Made by a program: the position numbers and the translations under genes
The notes under the pieces: generated by a model
What the model saw: the letters and a program-made list of their open reading frames with translations, nothing else
Told to the model about the DNA's origin: nothing
The model's database searches: none
In this document: piece by piece, positions 18,229 through 26,189 of the stretch
Layout: each line of letters opens with the position of its first letter
Numbering within the stretch: position 1 is the stretch's first letter
Assembly: GCF_023072595.1 (NCBI RefSeq)
Contig: NZ_JALLGK010000002.1
Location: forward strand, 558,001-622,000
Origin: Streptomyces sp. XM4193
GTDB taxonomy: Bacteria > Actinomycetota > Actinomycetes > Streptomycetales > Streptomycetaceae
Length of the DNA stretch: 64,000 bases
Reading direction: 5' to 3'

Positions 18229-19617
18229 TCAGTCGTGGGAGTGCAGCGGCTTGCCGGCCAGCGCGAGGTGCGCCTCGCCCATCGCCTCGTTCTGCGTGGG
18301 GTGGGCGTGGATGAGCTGGGCGACCTCGGCGGGCAGCGCCTCCCAGTTGTAGATCAGCTGGGCCTCGCCCACCTGCTCGCCCATGCGGTCGCCGACCATG
18401 TGGACGCCGACCACGGCGCCGTCCCTGACCTGCACCAGCTTGATCTCGCCGGCGGTCTTGAGGATCTTGCTGCGGCCGTTGCCCGCGAGGTTGTACTTCA
18501 GCGAGACGACCTTGTCGGCGCCGTACACCTCCTTGGCCCTGGCCTCGGTGAGGCCGACCGAGGCGACCTCGGGGTGGCAGTAGGTGACGCGCGGTACGCC
18601 GTCGTAGTCGATCGGCACGGTCTTGAGGCCGGCCAGCCGCTCGGCGACCAGGATGCCCTCGGCGAAGCCGACGTGGGCCAGCTGGAGGGTGGGGATGAGG
18701 TCACCGACGGCGGAGATGGTCGGGACGTTGGTGCGGCAGTACTCGTCGGCCAGGACGAAGCCGCGGTCCATCGCGACGCCGGCCTCCTCGTAGCCCAGGC
18801 CCTGCGAGACCGGGCCGCGGCCGATGGCGACGAGCAGCACCTCGGCCTCGTACTCCTTGCCGTTGGCCAGGGAGACCTTGACGCCGTTGTCGGTGTACTC
18901 CGCCTTCTCGAAGAAGGAGCCGAGCGAGAACTTGATGCCCCGCTTGCGGAACGCGCGCTCCAGCAGCTTCGAGCTGCCCTCGTCCTCGGCGGGGACCAGG
19001 TGCGGGAGCCCCTCGACGATCGTGACGTCGGTGCCGAAGGACTTCCACGCGGAGGCGAACTCCACGCCGATCACGCCGCCGCCCAGGACGATGGCGGACT
19101 GCGGTACGCGGTCCAGGCCCAGCGCGTGGTCGGAGGAGATGATGCGGTTGCCGTCGATCTCCAGACCGGGCAGCGACTTCGGCACGGAGCCGGTGGCCAG
19201 CAGGATGTGCCGACCCTCGTAGCGCTGGCCGTTGACGTCCACCGAGGTGGCGGAGGACAGTCGGCCCTCGCCCTCCACGTAGGTGATCTTGCGGGAGGCG
19301 ATCAGGCCCTGGAGGCCCTTGTACAGGCCGGAGATGACGCCGTCCTTGTACTTGTGGACGCCTGCCATGTCGATGCCGTCGAAGCTGGCCTTCACGCCGA
19401 ACTCGGCGCTCTCACGGGCCTGGTCGGCCAGCTCGCCGGCGTGCAGTAGCGCCTTCGTGGGGATGCAGCCGTTGTGCAGGCAGGTGCCGCCCACCTTGTT
19501 CTTCTCGATCAGGGCGACGTCCAGACCCAGCTGCGAGGCGCGCAGGGCAGCGGCATAGCCGCCACTACCGCCTCCGAGGATCACTAGGTCGAAAACGGTG
19601 CTGGCGTCGTTCGCCAC
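18229..19617 (-). CDS. lpdA: Dihydrolipoyl dehydrogenase (E3)
   Basis: 462-residue FAD disulfide reductase, the length normal for the family. FAD motif ILGGGSGGYAAA at about 13-25; redox disulfide GGTCLHNGC with C46 and C51; NAD motif VLGGGVIGVEFAS; C-terminal HAHPTQNEAMGE supplies the His-Glu pair. It reoxidises the lipoyl groups of the AceE/SucB complexes. GTG at 19617 is chosen because GGAGGA lies 6 nt upstream; upstream extension would add an Arg-rich stretch foreign to the family. First gene of the lpdA-sucB operon. Confidence 0.97.
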   Translation of the reverse strand: MANDASTVFDLVILGGGSGGYAAALRASQLGLDVALIEKNKVGGTCLHNGCIPTKALLHAGELADQARESAEFGVKASFDGIDMAGVHKYKDGVISGLYKGLQGLIASRKITYVEGEGRLSSATSVDVNGQRYEGRHILLATGSVPKSLPGLEIDGNRIISSDHALGLDRVPQSAIVLGGGVIGVEFASAWKSFGTDVTIVEGLPHLVPAEDEGSSKLLERAFRKRGIKFSLGSFFEKAEYTDNGVKVSLANGKEYEAEVLLVAIGRGPVSQGLGYEEAGVAMDRGFVLADEYCRTNVPTISAVGDLIPTLQLAHVGFAEGILVAERLAGLKTVPIDYDGVPRVTYCHPEVASVGLTEARAKEVYGADKVVSLKYNLAGNGRSKILKTAGEIKLVQVRDGAVVGVHMVGDRMGEQVGEAQLIYNWEALPAEVAQLIHAHPTQNEAMGEAHLALAGKPLHSHD

Positions 19618-19992
19618 GTCACGTCCTCCATGCATGGGTGCGCCGGAGCCGGTCCACTGTGACCGGGCGGCTGAATGTACGGCCGCTTGTTGTCGGCCCT
19701 TGGCTTTGCGGGCCCCTGTCCTGCCGGTACAACATCTTCGCACTTGTTGGCGCGCGACGGGACGCCGGGCCGTGCCGAGGGGCGGCCACCCGTTCGAAAC
19801 GAGAGCCGTCAAAGGCGTGCAAAGCGCCGAAACCGGGTGGACCACGCGGATTTACTGACCAGTAGCCCACTCAATCGCTGTGAGCGAACGAACGTGCCGC
19901 CGGTGCCGGGGGCGGCGGCAACGCCGCTGAGCAGCGGTCGAGTCACGGAACGCACCGGCCCCGGGAGTGTGCCCCGGTGTGCCGGGTCGGGT
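19618..19992. promoter_or_regulatory. lpdA upstream region with two inverted repeats
   Basis: 375 nt without a gene. It should hold the lpdA promoter. Visible elements are CAACA-N10-TGTTG at 19730-19749, about 115 nt before the lpdA start, and a perfect TACTG-AC-CAGTA palindrome at 19853-19864, a TetR-operator-like shape. Neither can be assigned to a regulator. Confidence 0.45.
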
Positions 19993-20220
19993 TCAGTGCG
20001 CGCGGTGGGTGCCGTGGTGTGCGGGGTGGGTGCCCCGGTAGGACAGCGCCGCCCAGGCCGCGAGCACCACCGCCGCGGTGATGGCCGCGGGGACGTAACC
20101 CGGCAGACCGCCCGCCGCCAGGCTGGTCGCGGTGAACACCACCACCCCCAGCAGTACCAGGAAGAACAGGTCCAGTCCCAGTGCGCGGGTGCGCCGATGT
20201 CCGTCGTGCGTGGTGGGCAT
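19993..20220 (-). CDS. Small two-helix membrane protein, hypothetical
   Basis: 75 residues: basic N-terminus (MPTTHDGHRRTRALG), two hydrophobic segments (about 16-38 and 45-65) and a His-rich tail (THPAHHGTHRAH). An AGGGGG element lies a suitable distance before the ATG. I do not recognise a family. It may bind metal through the His tail, but that is only a composition-based guess. It sits between lpdA and pepA on the same strand and is separated from both. Confidence 0.7.
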   Translation of the reverse strand: MPTTHDGHRRTRALGLDLFFLVLLGVVVFTATSLAAGGLPGYVPAAITAAVVLAAWAALSYRGTHPAHHGTHRAH

Positions 20221-20328
20221 GGCGTGCCCCCTCTCCTCGCCCGTCAGGACACCAGTGTCCCTCCGTCGTGACGCGAACGCCATGGAGGAGTGCGGACGTA
20301 CCGGTGCGAACCGGGCGAGGAGCGGGTG

Positions 20329-20364
20329 GTGGGGCCGCGGGCCGCGCTCGGCCCGCAGCCCCAC
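20329..20364 (-). terminator. Terminator of pepA
   Basis: 15-bp stem with one C-A mismatch (arms 20329-20343 and 20350-20364, 6-nt loop), 37 nt beyond the pepA stop codon. Confidence 0.7.
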
Positions 20365-20400
20365 CGTCGAGCGAGGCGCCCGGAGTCGGTCGAACCGGCG

Positions 20401-21987
20401 TCAGCCGAGCTCGCCGTCGGCGGTGCGCTCCAGCAGACGCACCAGCGTCCGCACGGCCACGCCCGTGCCGCCCTTCGGGGTGTAGCCGAACGGGCCGGAC
20501 TCGTTGAAGGCCGGACCCGCGATGTCCAGGTGGGCCCACGGGGTGCCCTCGGGGACGAACTCGTTCAGGAAGATGCCCGCGACCAGACCGCCGCCCATCC
20601 GGTCGCCGATGTTGGCGAGGTCGGCGGTCGGCGAGTCCATGCTCTTGAGCAGTTCGACCGGCAGCGGCATGGGCCAGGACTGCTCGCCCGCCTCCTCCGC
20701 CGTCTCGTGCACCTCGGTGCGGAACGCGTCGTCGTTCGCCATCACACCGAACGTGCGCTTGCCGAGCGCCACCATCATCGCGCCGGTCAGCGTGGCCACG
20801 TCCAGGATCGCGTCCGGGGACTCCTCGCACGCCTTGGTCAGCGCGTCGGCGAGGACCAGCCGGCCCTCGGCGTCGGTGTTGAGCACCTCGACGGTCTTGC
20901 CGCTGTACATGGTCAGCACGTCACCGGGGCGCAGCGCGCCGCCGGAGGGCATGTTCTCGGCGAGCGCCAGCCAGCCCGTGACGTTGACGCGCAGGCCCAG
21001 CCGGGCGGCCGTCACCACGGAGGCGAACACGGCGGCGGCGCCGCTCATGTCGCACTTCATCGTCTCGTTGTGGCCCGCGGGCTTCAGCGAGATGCCGCCC
21101 GAGTCGTAGGTGATGCCCTTGCCGACCAGCGCGACCGTCTTCTCCGCCTTCGGGTGGGTGTAGCTCAGCCGCACCAGTCGCGGCGGGCTCTGCGAACCCT
21201 GGCCGACGCCCATGATGCCGCCGTAGCCGCCCTTGACGAGCTGCTTCTCGTCCAGCACCTGTGCCTTGAGGCCGAACTCCTTGGCGGCGGCCTGGGCGTG
21301 CTCGGCGAACGCCTTGGGGTCGAGGTCGTTGGGCGGGGTGTTGATGAGGTCGCGGGCCCGGGCCACCTCCGCGGCCAGCACGCCGGCACGCTCGACGGCC
21401 GCCTTGTGCGCCTTGTCGCGGGGCTTGGCGCCCAGCAGTGCGATCTCGGCCAGCGGCGCACCGCTGTTGGCTCCGGCCTTCGTGTCCTTGGCGTCCTTGG
21501 TGTCCTTGGACTTGCCGTTCTTGGCGTTGGCCTTCTGCGAGCCGCGGTAGGCGGTGAAGGAGTACGCGCCCAGCAGCGCGCCCTCGGCGACGGCCGCCAC
21601 GGCCTCGACGTCCTCGGCGACGGGCAGCGCGAAGGCGCCCTTCTTGGTGCCTGCCAGCGCGCGTGCCGCGGCGCCGGCGGCGCGGCGCAGCGTCTCGGCG
21701 GCGTACGTCTCGTCCTCGGCGGGCTGTGCGCCCAGGCCGACGGCCACGATCAGCGGTGCCTTGACCCCCTCGGGGGAGGGCAGCTTGGTGACCTCACCCT
21801 CGCGCCCGCTCGCGCCCAACGTCTCCAGGGTCGTGGCGAGCCGGCCGCCGAAGGACTCGTCGACGGTCTCGGCACCGGCGGCGAGCACGGGCGTGGTCGC
21901 CCCGTCGGCGCCCTGAACGACTCCGATGACGACGGCATCCGCACGCAACGCCGCGGCGGAAGAGGAACTGAGGGTCAGTGCAGTCAC
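20401..21987 (-). CDS. pepA: Leucyl aminopeptidase (M17 family)
   Basis: 528-residue cytosolic aminopeptidase that removes N-terminal residues from peptides using two metal ions. Signature NTDAEGRLVLADAL is intact, and the upstream metal Lys/Asp region (VGKGITYDSGGISLKP, then MKCDMSGAAAV) is present. The N-terminal domain carries an unusual Lys/Asp/Ala-rich insert (NAKNGKSKDTKDAKDTKA) of about 20 residues, a low-complexity loop. Length is slightly above the family norm because of it. Upstream of the cobalamin genes in the same direction but separated by 142 nt. Confidence 0.97.
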   Translation of the reverse strand: MTALTLSSSSAAALRADAVVIGVVQGADGATTPVLAAGAETVDESFGGRLATTLETLGASGREGEVTKLPSPEGVKAPLIVAVGLGAQPAEDETYAAETLRRAAGAAARALAGTKKGAFALPVAEDVEAVAAVAEGALLGAYSFTAYRGSQKANAKNGKSKDTKDAKDTKAGANSGAPLAEIALLGAKPRDKAHKAAVERAGVLAAEVARARDLINTPPNDLDPKAFAEHAQAAAKEFGLKAQVLDEKQLVKGGYGGIMGVGQGSQSPPRLVRLSYTHPKAEKTVALVGKGITYDSGGISLKPAGHNETMKCDMSGAAAVFASVVTAARLGLRVNVTGWLALAENMPSGGALRPGDVLTMYSGKTVEVLNTDAEGRLVLADALTKACEESPDAILDVATLTGAMMVALGKRTFGVMANDDAFRTEVHETAEEAGEQSWPMPLPVELLKSMDSPTADLANIGDRMGGGLVAGIFLNEFVPEGTPWAHLDIAGPAFNESGPFGYTPKGGTGVAVRTLVRLLERTADGELG

Positions 21988-22129
21988 GGTCTTCGCGATC
22001 CTGTTCGTTGGTTGTAGATGGGCGAGAGCCTACGCCCATCGGATGAGGCCCCTGCGGGCCAGGAAGGAACTCGAACCCGCCCCGACCGGGAAACCCGGAC
22101 CGGCGCCGGCGCCGAGTGCATGCCGGTGT

Positions 22130-22921
22130 TCAGCACAGCGTGAGCGTCAACAGAGCCGCCGTACCGGCGACTTCGCAGACCGCGCCGAACACGTCCCCGC
22201 TCACCCCACCCAACCTCTGACAGCAGCGTCGGAGCAACCCCTCACCGGCCGCCAGGGCCGCCGCCACCGCGAGTACGGCCCCAACTGCCCACCCGGCGCC
22301 CCACGTTGGCCACACCGCGAGCCCGGTCAACAGCACCACCGCCACCACCACCGCGCCGGCCGCGAGCGGCGGCACCACCGAGGCCACCACGGCGCCGAGC
22401 CCGTCCGACCTGGCCGCGGCGACCCCGCGCCGCGCGGTGAGCGTGAGCGCGGTACGGGCGGCCACCGCCGACAGGGCGCAGCCGAGCGCCCCGTGCGTCC
22501 ACCCCTGCGCGTACAGCTGTGCCAGCGCGGCCGTCTGCGCCAGCAGCACCAGGACGAGCGTCACCACCCCGAACGGGCCGATGTCCGAGCGCTTCATCAC
22601 CCGCTGGGCGCCCTCCGCCTCCAGGCCGCTGCCCAACCCGTCGGCCACGTCGGCCAGTCCGTCCAGGTGCAGTGCGCGGGTCAGCGCCGCCGGCACCGCG
22701 ACCGATACCACCGCCGCAACCGTCGCACCCGCGCCCGACACCAGCAGCACGCCGCCCGCCGCCGCGGCGAACAGCCCGACCACCAGCCCGACGGCCGGCG
22801 CCCAGAGCATGCCGCCGCGCGCCGCCGCACGGTCCCAGCGCACCACCCGTACGGGCAGCACGGTGAGCGTGCCGAAGGCGAAGCGCGGGCCGTCCAGGGG
22901 GTGTGCCGGTGTCTCGTTCAT
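22130..22921 (-). CDS. cobS: Adenosylcobinamide-GDP ribazoletransferase (cobalamin synthase)
   Basis: 263-residue integral membrane enzyme that joins adenosylcobinamide-GDP to alpha-ribazole (or its phosphate) in the last step of B12 nucleotide-loop assembly. The family signature HLDGLADVADGLG and the MKRSDIGPFG motif are intact; about six to seven hydrophobic segments follow. ATG at 22921 gives a normal N-terminus. It is downstream of cobT on the same strand but with a strong hairpin (22987-23029) between them, so it may have its own promoter or partial read-through. Confidence 0.95.
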   Translation of the reverse strand: MNETPAHPLDGPRFAFGTLTVLPVRVVRWDRAAARGGMLWAPAVGLVVGLFAAAAGGVLLVSGAGATVAAVVSVAVPAALTRALHLDGLADVADGLGSGLEAEGAQRVMKRSDIGPFGVVTLVLVLLAQTAALAQLYAQGWTHGALGCALSAVAARTALTLTARRGVAAARSDGLGAVVASVVPPLAAGAVVVAVVLLTGLAVWPTWGAGWAVGAVLAVAAALAAGEGLLRRCCQRLGGVSGDVFGAVCEVAGTAALLTLTLC

Positions 22922-22986
22922 CGCTGTGCACCCTAAGCGGCCGTCGTCGGCGGCCCGCTGCGGCCGGTGCGCCGGGTCCCGGTACG

Positions 22987-23029
22987 GCGCGAGCCCGCCG
23001 CGCAGGGCTGCTGCGGGGCGGGCTCGCGC
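22987..23029 (-). terminator. Hairpin between cobT and cobS
   Basis: Perfect 13-bp stem (22987-22999 with 23017-23029), 17-nt loop, about 75 nt after the cobT stop. It could end or attenuate transcription into cobS. Confidence 0.6.
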
Positions 23030-23103
23030 ACCGTCGTGCGGGCGGCGCCGGTGGGCCGGTACGTGCGGCACCGGTACGCCGGTGGTGCAGTGAACGGGGC
23101 GGT

Positions 23104-24228
23104 TCAGGTCGCCTCGAGGATCTCCGCCGCACCCGAAGCACCCGTCGCGCCCGCGGCGGTCGACGCGCCCGACTCCGGCTCGCGCACCGGGAGTTGCGCG
23201 GCGAGTTCCGCGGCCGACCGGAGCAGGGGCAGCGCGAGTAGCGCTCCCGCCCCCGCGCCGACCCGCACACCGTGGTCCACCAGCGGGTCGAGTCCCATCC
23301 GGTCCAGCGCCTTGAGCTGCGCGGGTTCGCCGCTCGCGTGTCCGGCCAGCCACCAGTCCGGAGCGCGGAAGGCGGCCCGGTGGGCGACCAGCGCGCACGC
23401 CGCGGAGACCACACCGTCCAGGATCACCGGGGTGCGGCGCACCGAGCACTGGAGCAGGAATCCGGTCGTCGCGGCGAAGTCGGCGCCGCCCACCGCGGAC
23501 AGCAGCTCCACCTGATCGCCCATGGCCGGGCGGGCGCGGCGCAGTCCGTCGCGGATCGCGGCGCACTTGCGCATCCAGGCGAGGTCGTCGATGTGTGCAC
23601 CGCCGCGGCCGGTGACGACCGAGGCGTCGGTGCCGCACAGGGCGGCGATCAGGATGCCCGCGATGGTGGTGCCGCCCACGCTGAGGTCGCCGAGCACGAC
23701 GAGGTCGGTGCCCGAGTCCGCCTCCTCGTCGGCGAGCGCCATGCCGGCCCGTACCGCCTGCTCGGTCTCGTGGAGGGTGAGCGCGTCCTCGATGTCGACG
23801 CGGCCGGAGGAGTGCCGGACCCGCAGATCGGTGACCTCGGCGGGCAGCCCGGCGCGCTCGCAGTCCAGCGACATGTCGACGATGCGGGTCGGCACGCCCT
23901 GCCGGCGCGCCAGGATCGCGGCCGGGGTCTCGCCGTCCAGATGCGCCCGCACCAACTCGCCGGCCGAACCGGCCGGTTGACCCGAGACGTCTAGGTCCGC
24001 CACCCCGTGGTCGCCGGCGAACAGCACCAGCTTCGGCCGGCCGATCGGCCGCACCGGAACCTCGGACTGCGCGGCCGACAGCCACTCGGCGAGCTCGTCC
24101 AGCCTGCCCAGGGCGCTCGGGGCGAGCCCGGTGCGTTCCCGGCGCTCCTCCGCGCCGCGACGGACGGAGCCGTCCGGGCGTTGGATCAGATCGCCGAAGT
24201 CGTCCAGGTTCAGCCGGTCATCACTCAT
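23104..24228 (-). CDS. cobT: CobT-family nicotinate-nucleotide:DMB phosphoribosyltransferase, divergent active site
   Basis: 374 residues; CobT would make alpha-ribazole phosphate from 5,6-dimethylbenzimidazole and nicotinate mononucleotide. Family landmarks are clear: AGDHGVADLDVSGQP (about 71-85), LDG at 270-272, ASGEP at 298-302. Two conserved acids differ: the GE(L/M)GIGNTT motif reads LGDLSVGGTT (D181), and the catalytic-base motif LGEG(T/S)GA reads VGAGAGA, giving Ala at 325. In Salmonella CobT these are Glu174 and Glu317 (numbers from memory). The enzyme may use altered chemistry or another substrate. The C-terminus is an Ala/Gly-rich tail. Clustered with cobS and cobU. Confidence 0.85.
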   Translation of the reverse strand: MSDDRLNLDDFGDLIQRPDGSVRRGAEERRERTGLAPSALGRLDELAEWLSAAQSEVPVRPIGRPKLVLFAGDHGVADLDVSGQPAGSAGELVRAHLDGETPAAILARRQGVPTRIVDMSLDCERAGLPAEVTDLRVRHSSGRVDIEDALTLHETEQAVRAGMALADEEADSGTDLVVLGDLSVGGTTIAGILIAALCGTDASVVTGRGGAHIDDLAWMRKCAAIRDGLRRARPAMGDQVELLSAVGGADFAATTGFLLQCSVRRTPVILDGVVSAACALVAHRAAFRAPDWWLAGHASGEPAQLKALDRMGLDPLVDHGVRVGAGAGALLALPLLRSAAELAAQLPVREPESGASTAAGATGASGAAEILEAT

Positions 24229-24309
24229 ACGGGGAGGTTACCGGCCGTGGTGTTCGGCTCCGAGCCTGCCCGGTGGATCTTGTCCCCGACACCCCGGGCG
24301 CACCGCCGC

Positions 24310-25602
24310 TCAGCCGCGCAGTGGCTGCACCAGTCCCGCGGTGACCAGCAGGACCTGTTCGCACTCGGCGGCGAACGCGGCGTTGAGCCTCCCCAGTTCG
24401 TCGCGGAAGCGCCGGCCCGCCAGGGTCGCGGGGACGACGCCCGAGCCGACCTCGTTGCTGACCGCGACCACGACACGGCGGCTGTCGCGCACCGCACCGA
24501 CCAGTTCGTCGATCCGCTGCCGGAGCTTGTGGGCGCCGCCGCCGTGCCAGGACGCGTCGTCCCAGGCGTCCACCGCGTCCATGGCGTCCGTCAGCCACAG
24601 CGAGAGGCAGTCGATCAGCAGCGGATGCGGGTCGTCCTCCGCGAGCAGCGGCAGCAGCTCGCAGGTCTCCACCGTGCGCCAGCTCGCCGGGCGACGGTCC
24701 CGGTGCAGCCGGACCCGGGCGTCCCACTCCGCGTCGCCGTCGCGGCGGCCCGCGGTCGCCACGTACAGCACCTCGGGGAAGGCGGCCAGGCGCCGTTCGG
24801 CCTCCGCCGACTTCCCCGAACGCGCCCCGCCCAGCACCAGCGTCCGGCGGGGAATCTGCGGCGCCGCCCGGAAGTCGCCGACCACCAGCGTGCTGCCGTC
24901 CGGCTCCGCCCCGGCACCCAGAGCGGCCAACCGCCGCACGGTCTCGGCGCCCGGCGGGGTGGAGTGGTCCAGATGCACGGCCACCACGTCGGTCTCCGCG
25001 CCCACCGCGCCGACCGCGCGCAACCGCGCCAGCCCGTCGGGTCGGCCGAGGACGTCGAGCAGCACCAGGTCGTACGGCACGGTGCCCGGCTCGGCCCGCT
25101 CCCGCCCGCCGGCCGAGCGGTCGCGCCGGCCGCCGCGCGCCGGGCCCGGCTTCGACCCCGTACGGCTGCGCCCGGGCGGCAGTTCGCCGGCCACCGCACC
25201 GCCGGGGGGCAGGTACAGCAGACGCTCCCCGCCAGGGCCGACCACCTCGTAGCCGGTGCCGGGGGAGTCCAGCGCAAGCGCGGTGACCCGGTGGCCGGAC
25301 AGCAGCACCAGCTCCTCGCCGTCCGGGACCCGTACCGGGGTCGGCAGCGGTTCCGGGAACTCCACCGGCGGCCCGGAGCGCGGATGCGAGAGCAGCACCT
25401 GGCGTACGCCGTGCAGCGAGCGTCCGACCCGGGCGGCGGCGAAGGCGGGGCCGGGCGTGAGGTCCAGGAGCAGCACGCCGTCGATCAGTGCGGCGGTCGC
25501 CGCCCGCGCGTGCTGCCCGGTCGCGAGCGCGCAGCGTGCGCAGGGGCAGTCGGGCCGGGGGAGTCCGTCGGGGGCTCCGGTGCCGAGCAGAGTGAGTTCC
25601 AC
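24310..25602 (-). CDS. cobU: Fusion: degenerate metallo-beta-lactamase-like domain plus CobU kinase/guanylyltransferase
   Basis: 430 residues. The C-terminal 175 (about 254-430) are CobU/CobP: Walker A GGARSGKS at 258-265, a VATAGRRDGDAEWDARVRLH segment and the VSNEVGSGVVP motif. This part phosphorylates and guanylates adenosylcobinamide. The N-terminal 240 residues look like a PhnP-type metallo-beta-lactamase fold (LGTGAPDGLPRPDCPCARC start; VAVHLDHS later), but the HxHxDH metal motif is missing, so it is probably not a standard hydrolase. GTG start at 25602; ribosome site weak. The gene is the first of the cob group. Confidence 0.87.
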   Translation of the reverse strand: MELTLLGTGAPDGLPRPDCPCARCALATGQHARAATAALIDGVLLLDLTPGPAFAAARVGRSLHGVRQVLLSHPRSGPPVEFPEPLPTPVRVPDGEELVLLSGHRVTALALDSPGTGYEVVGPGGERLLYLPPGGAVAGELPPGRSRTGSKPGPARGGRRDRSAGGRERAEPGTVPYDLVLLDVLGRPDGLARLRAVGAVGAETDVVAVHLDHSTPPGAETVRRLAALGAGAEPDGSTLVVGDFRAAPQIPRRTLVLGGARSGKSAEAERRLAAFPEVLYVATAGRRDGDAEWDARVRLHRDRRPASWRTVETCELLPLLAEDDPHPLLIDCLSLWLTDAMDAVDAWDDASWHGGGAHKLRQRIDELVGAVRDSRRVVVAVSNEVGSGVVPATLAGRRFRDELGRLNAAFAAECEQVLLVTAGLVQPLRG

Positions 25603-25760
25603 ACCCCGATCGTCTCGCGTCCCGCCGGGTTGGGCGCGTGCACGGGGCGAGACGGCGCGCGGAGGGTGTCGAACGGCTGATTCCCGCACACCACCCGGCT
25701 TCCGCCGCGTTCCGACGTACGCTGCGGACAGCACTGTCGGGTGATCTTCAGGAGGCGACG

Positions 25761-25970
25761 ATGGCGTGGACGTGGCGGTTCGAGAAGTCCGACGGTACGG
25801 AGACCCAACCTGCCGTCGAACCCGAGGAGTTCACCACCCAGGGCGATGCCGAGTCCTGGATCGGTGAGGTCTGGCGGGAGCTGCTGGAGGGCGGCGTGGA
25901 CCAGGTGCGGCTCTCCGAGGACGGCAAGGAGATCTACGGCCCGATGAGCCTGCACGAGGCCAAGGACTGA
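25761..25970 (+). CDS. Small conserved acidic protein, unknown function
   Basis: 69 residues, MAWTWRFEKSDG start, no signal or membrane segment; a compact alpha/beta protein with a WIGEVWREL helix and a VDQVRLSEDGKEIYGPM strand pair. AGGAGG lies 7 nt upstream of the ATG, strong support for translation. I recall similar short proteins in other actinobacteria but no function is known. Divergent from the cobU fusion gene. Confidence 0.85.
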   Translation: MAWTWRFEKSDGTETQPAVEPEEFTTQGDAESWIGEVWRELLEGGVDQVRLSEDGKEIYGPMSLHEAKD

Positions 25971-26023
25971 CCGCGTCCGACGGCCGGGGCACTGCTGCCG
26001 CCGTCGGACGCCGCGGCAGCTGC

Positions 26024-26058
26024 GGCGGGCGCCCGTCCTGCTGGGGCGGGCGCCCGCC
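26024..26058. terminator. Bidirectional terminator, 12-bp perfect stem
   Basis: GGCGGGCGCCCG (26024-26035) pairs with CGGGCGCCCGCC (26047-26058), between the convergent small-protein gene and the protease gene. Confidence 0.7.
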
Positions 26059-26189
26059 CGCCGCCGCTGCCGCACGGCGCCCGCCCCGCCTCTGCCGCGG
26101 GCTGCCCGTACTGCTTCGGGGCCCCGCAGCGAGTGCTGACAGGCCCGCCGAGACGGGGGCGCCCCGGTCGGTGCCGACCGGGACGGTGG

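Noticed and set aside
22025..22110. tRNA-like GGTTCGAGTTCC on the minus strand near pepA
   Set aside because: The flanks cannot form the T-arm or acceptor stem, and no anticodon arm is found.
21988..25760. Cobalamin riboswitch for the cob genes
   Set aside because: No B12-box-like block or the paired core was seen upstream of cobU, cobT or cobS.
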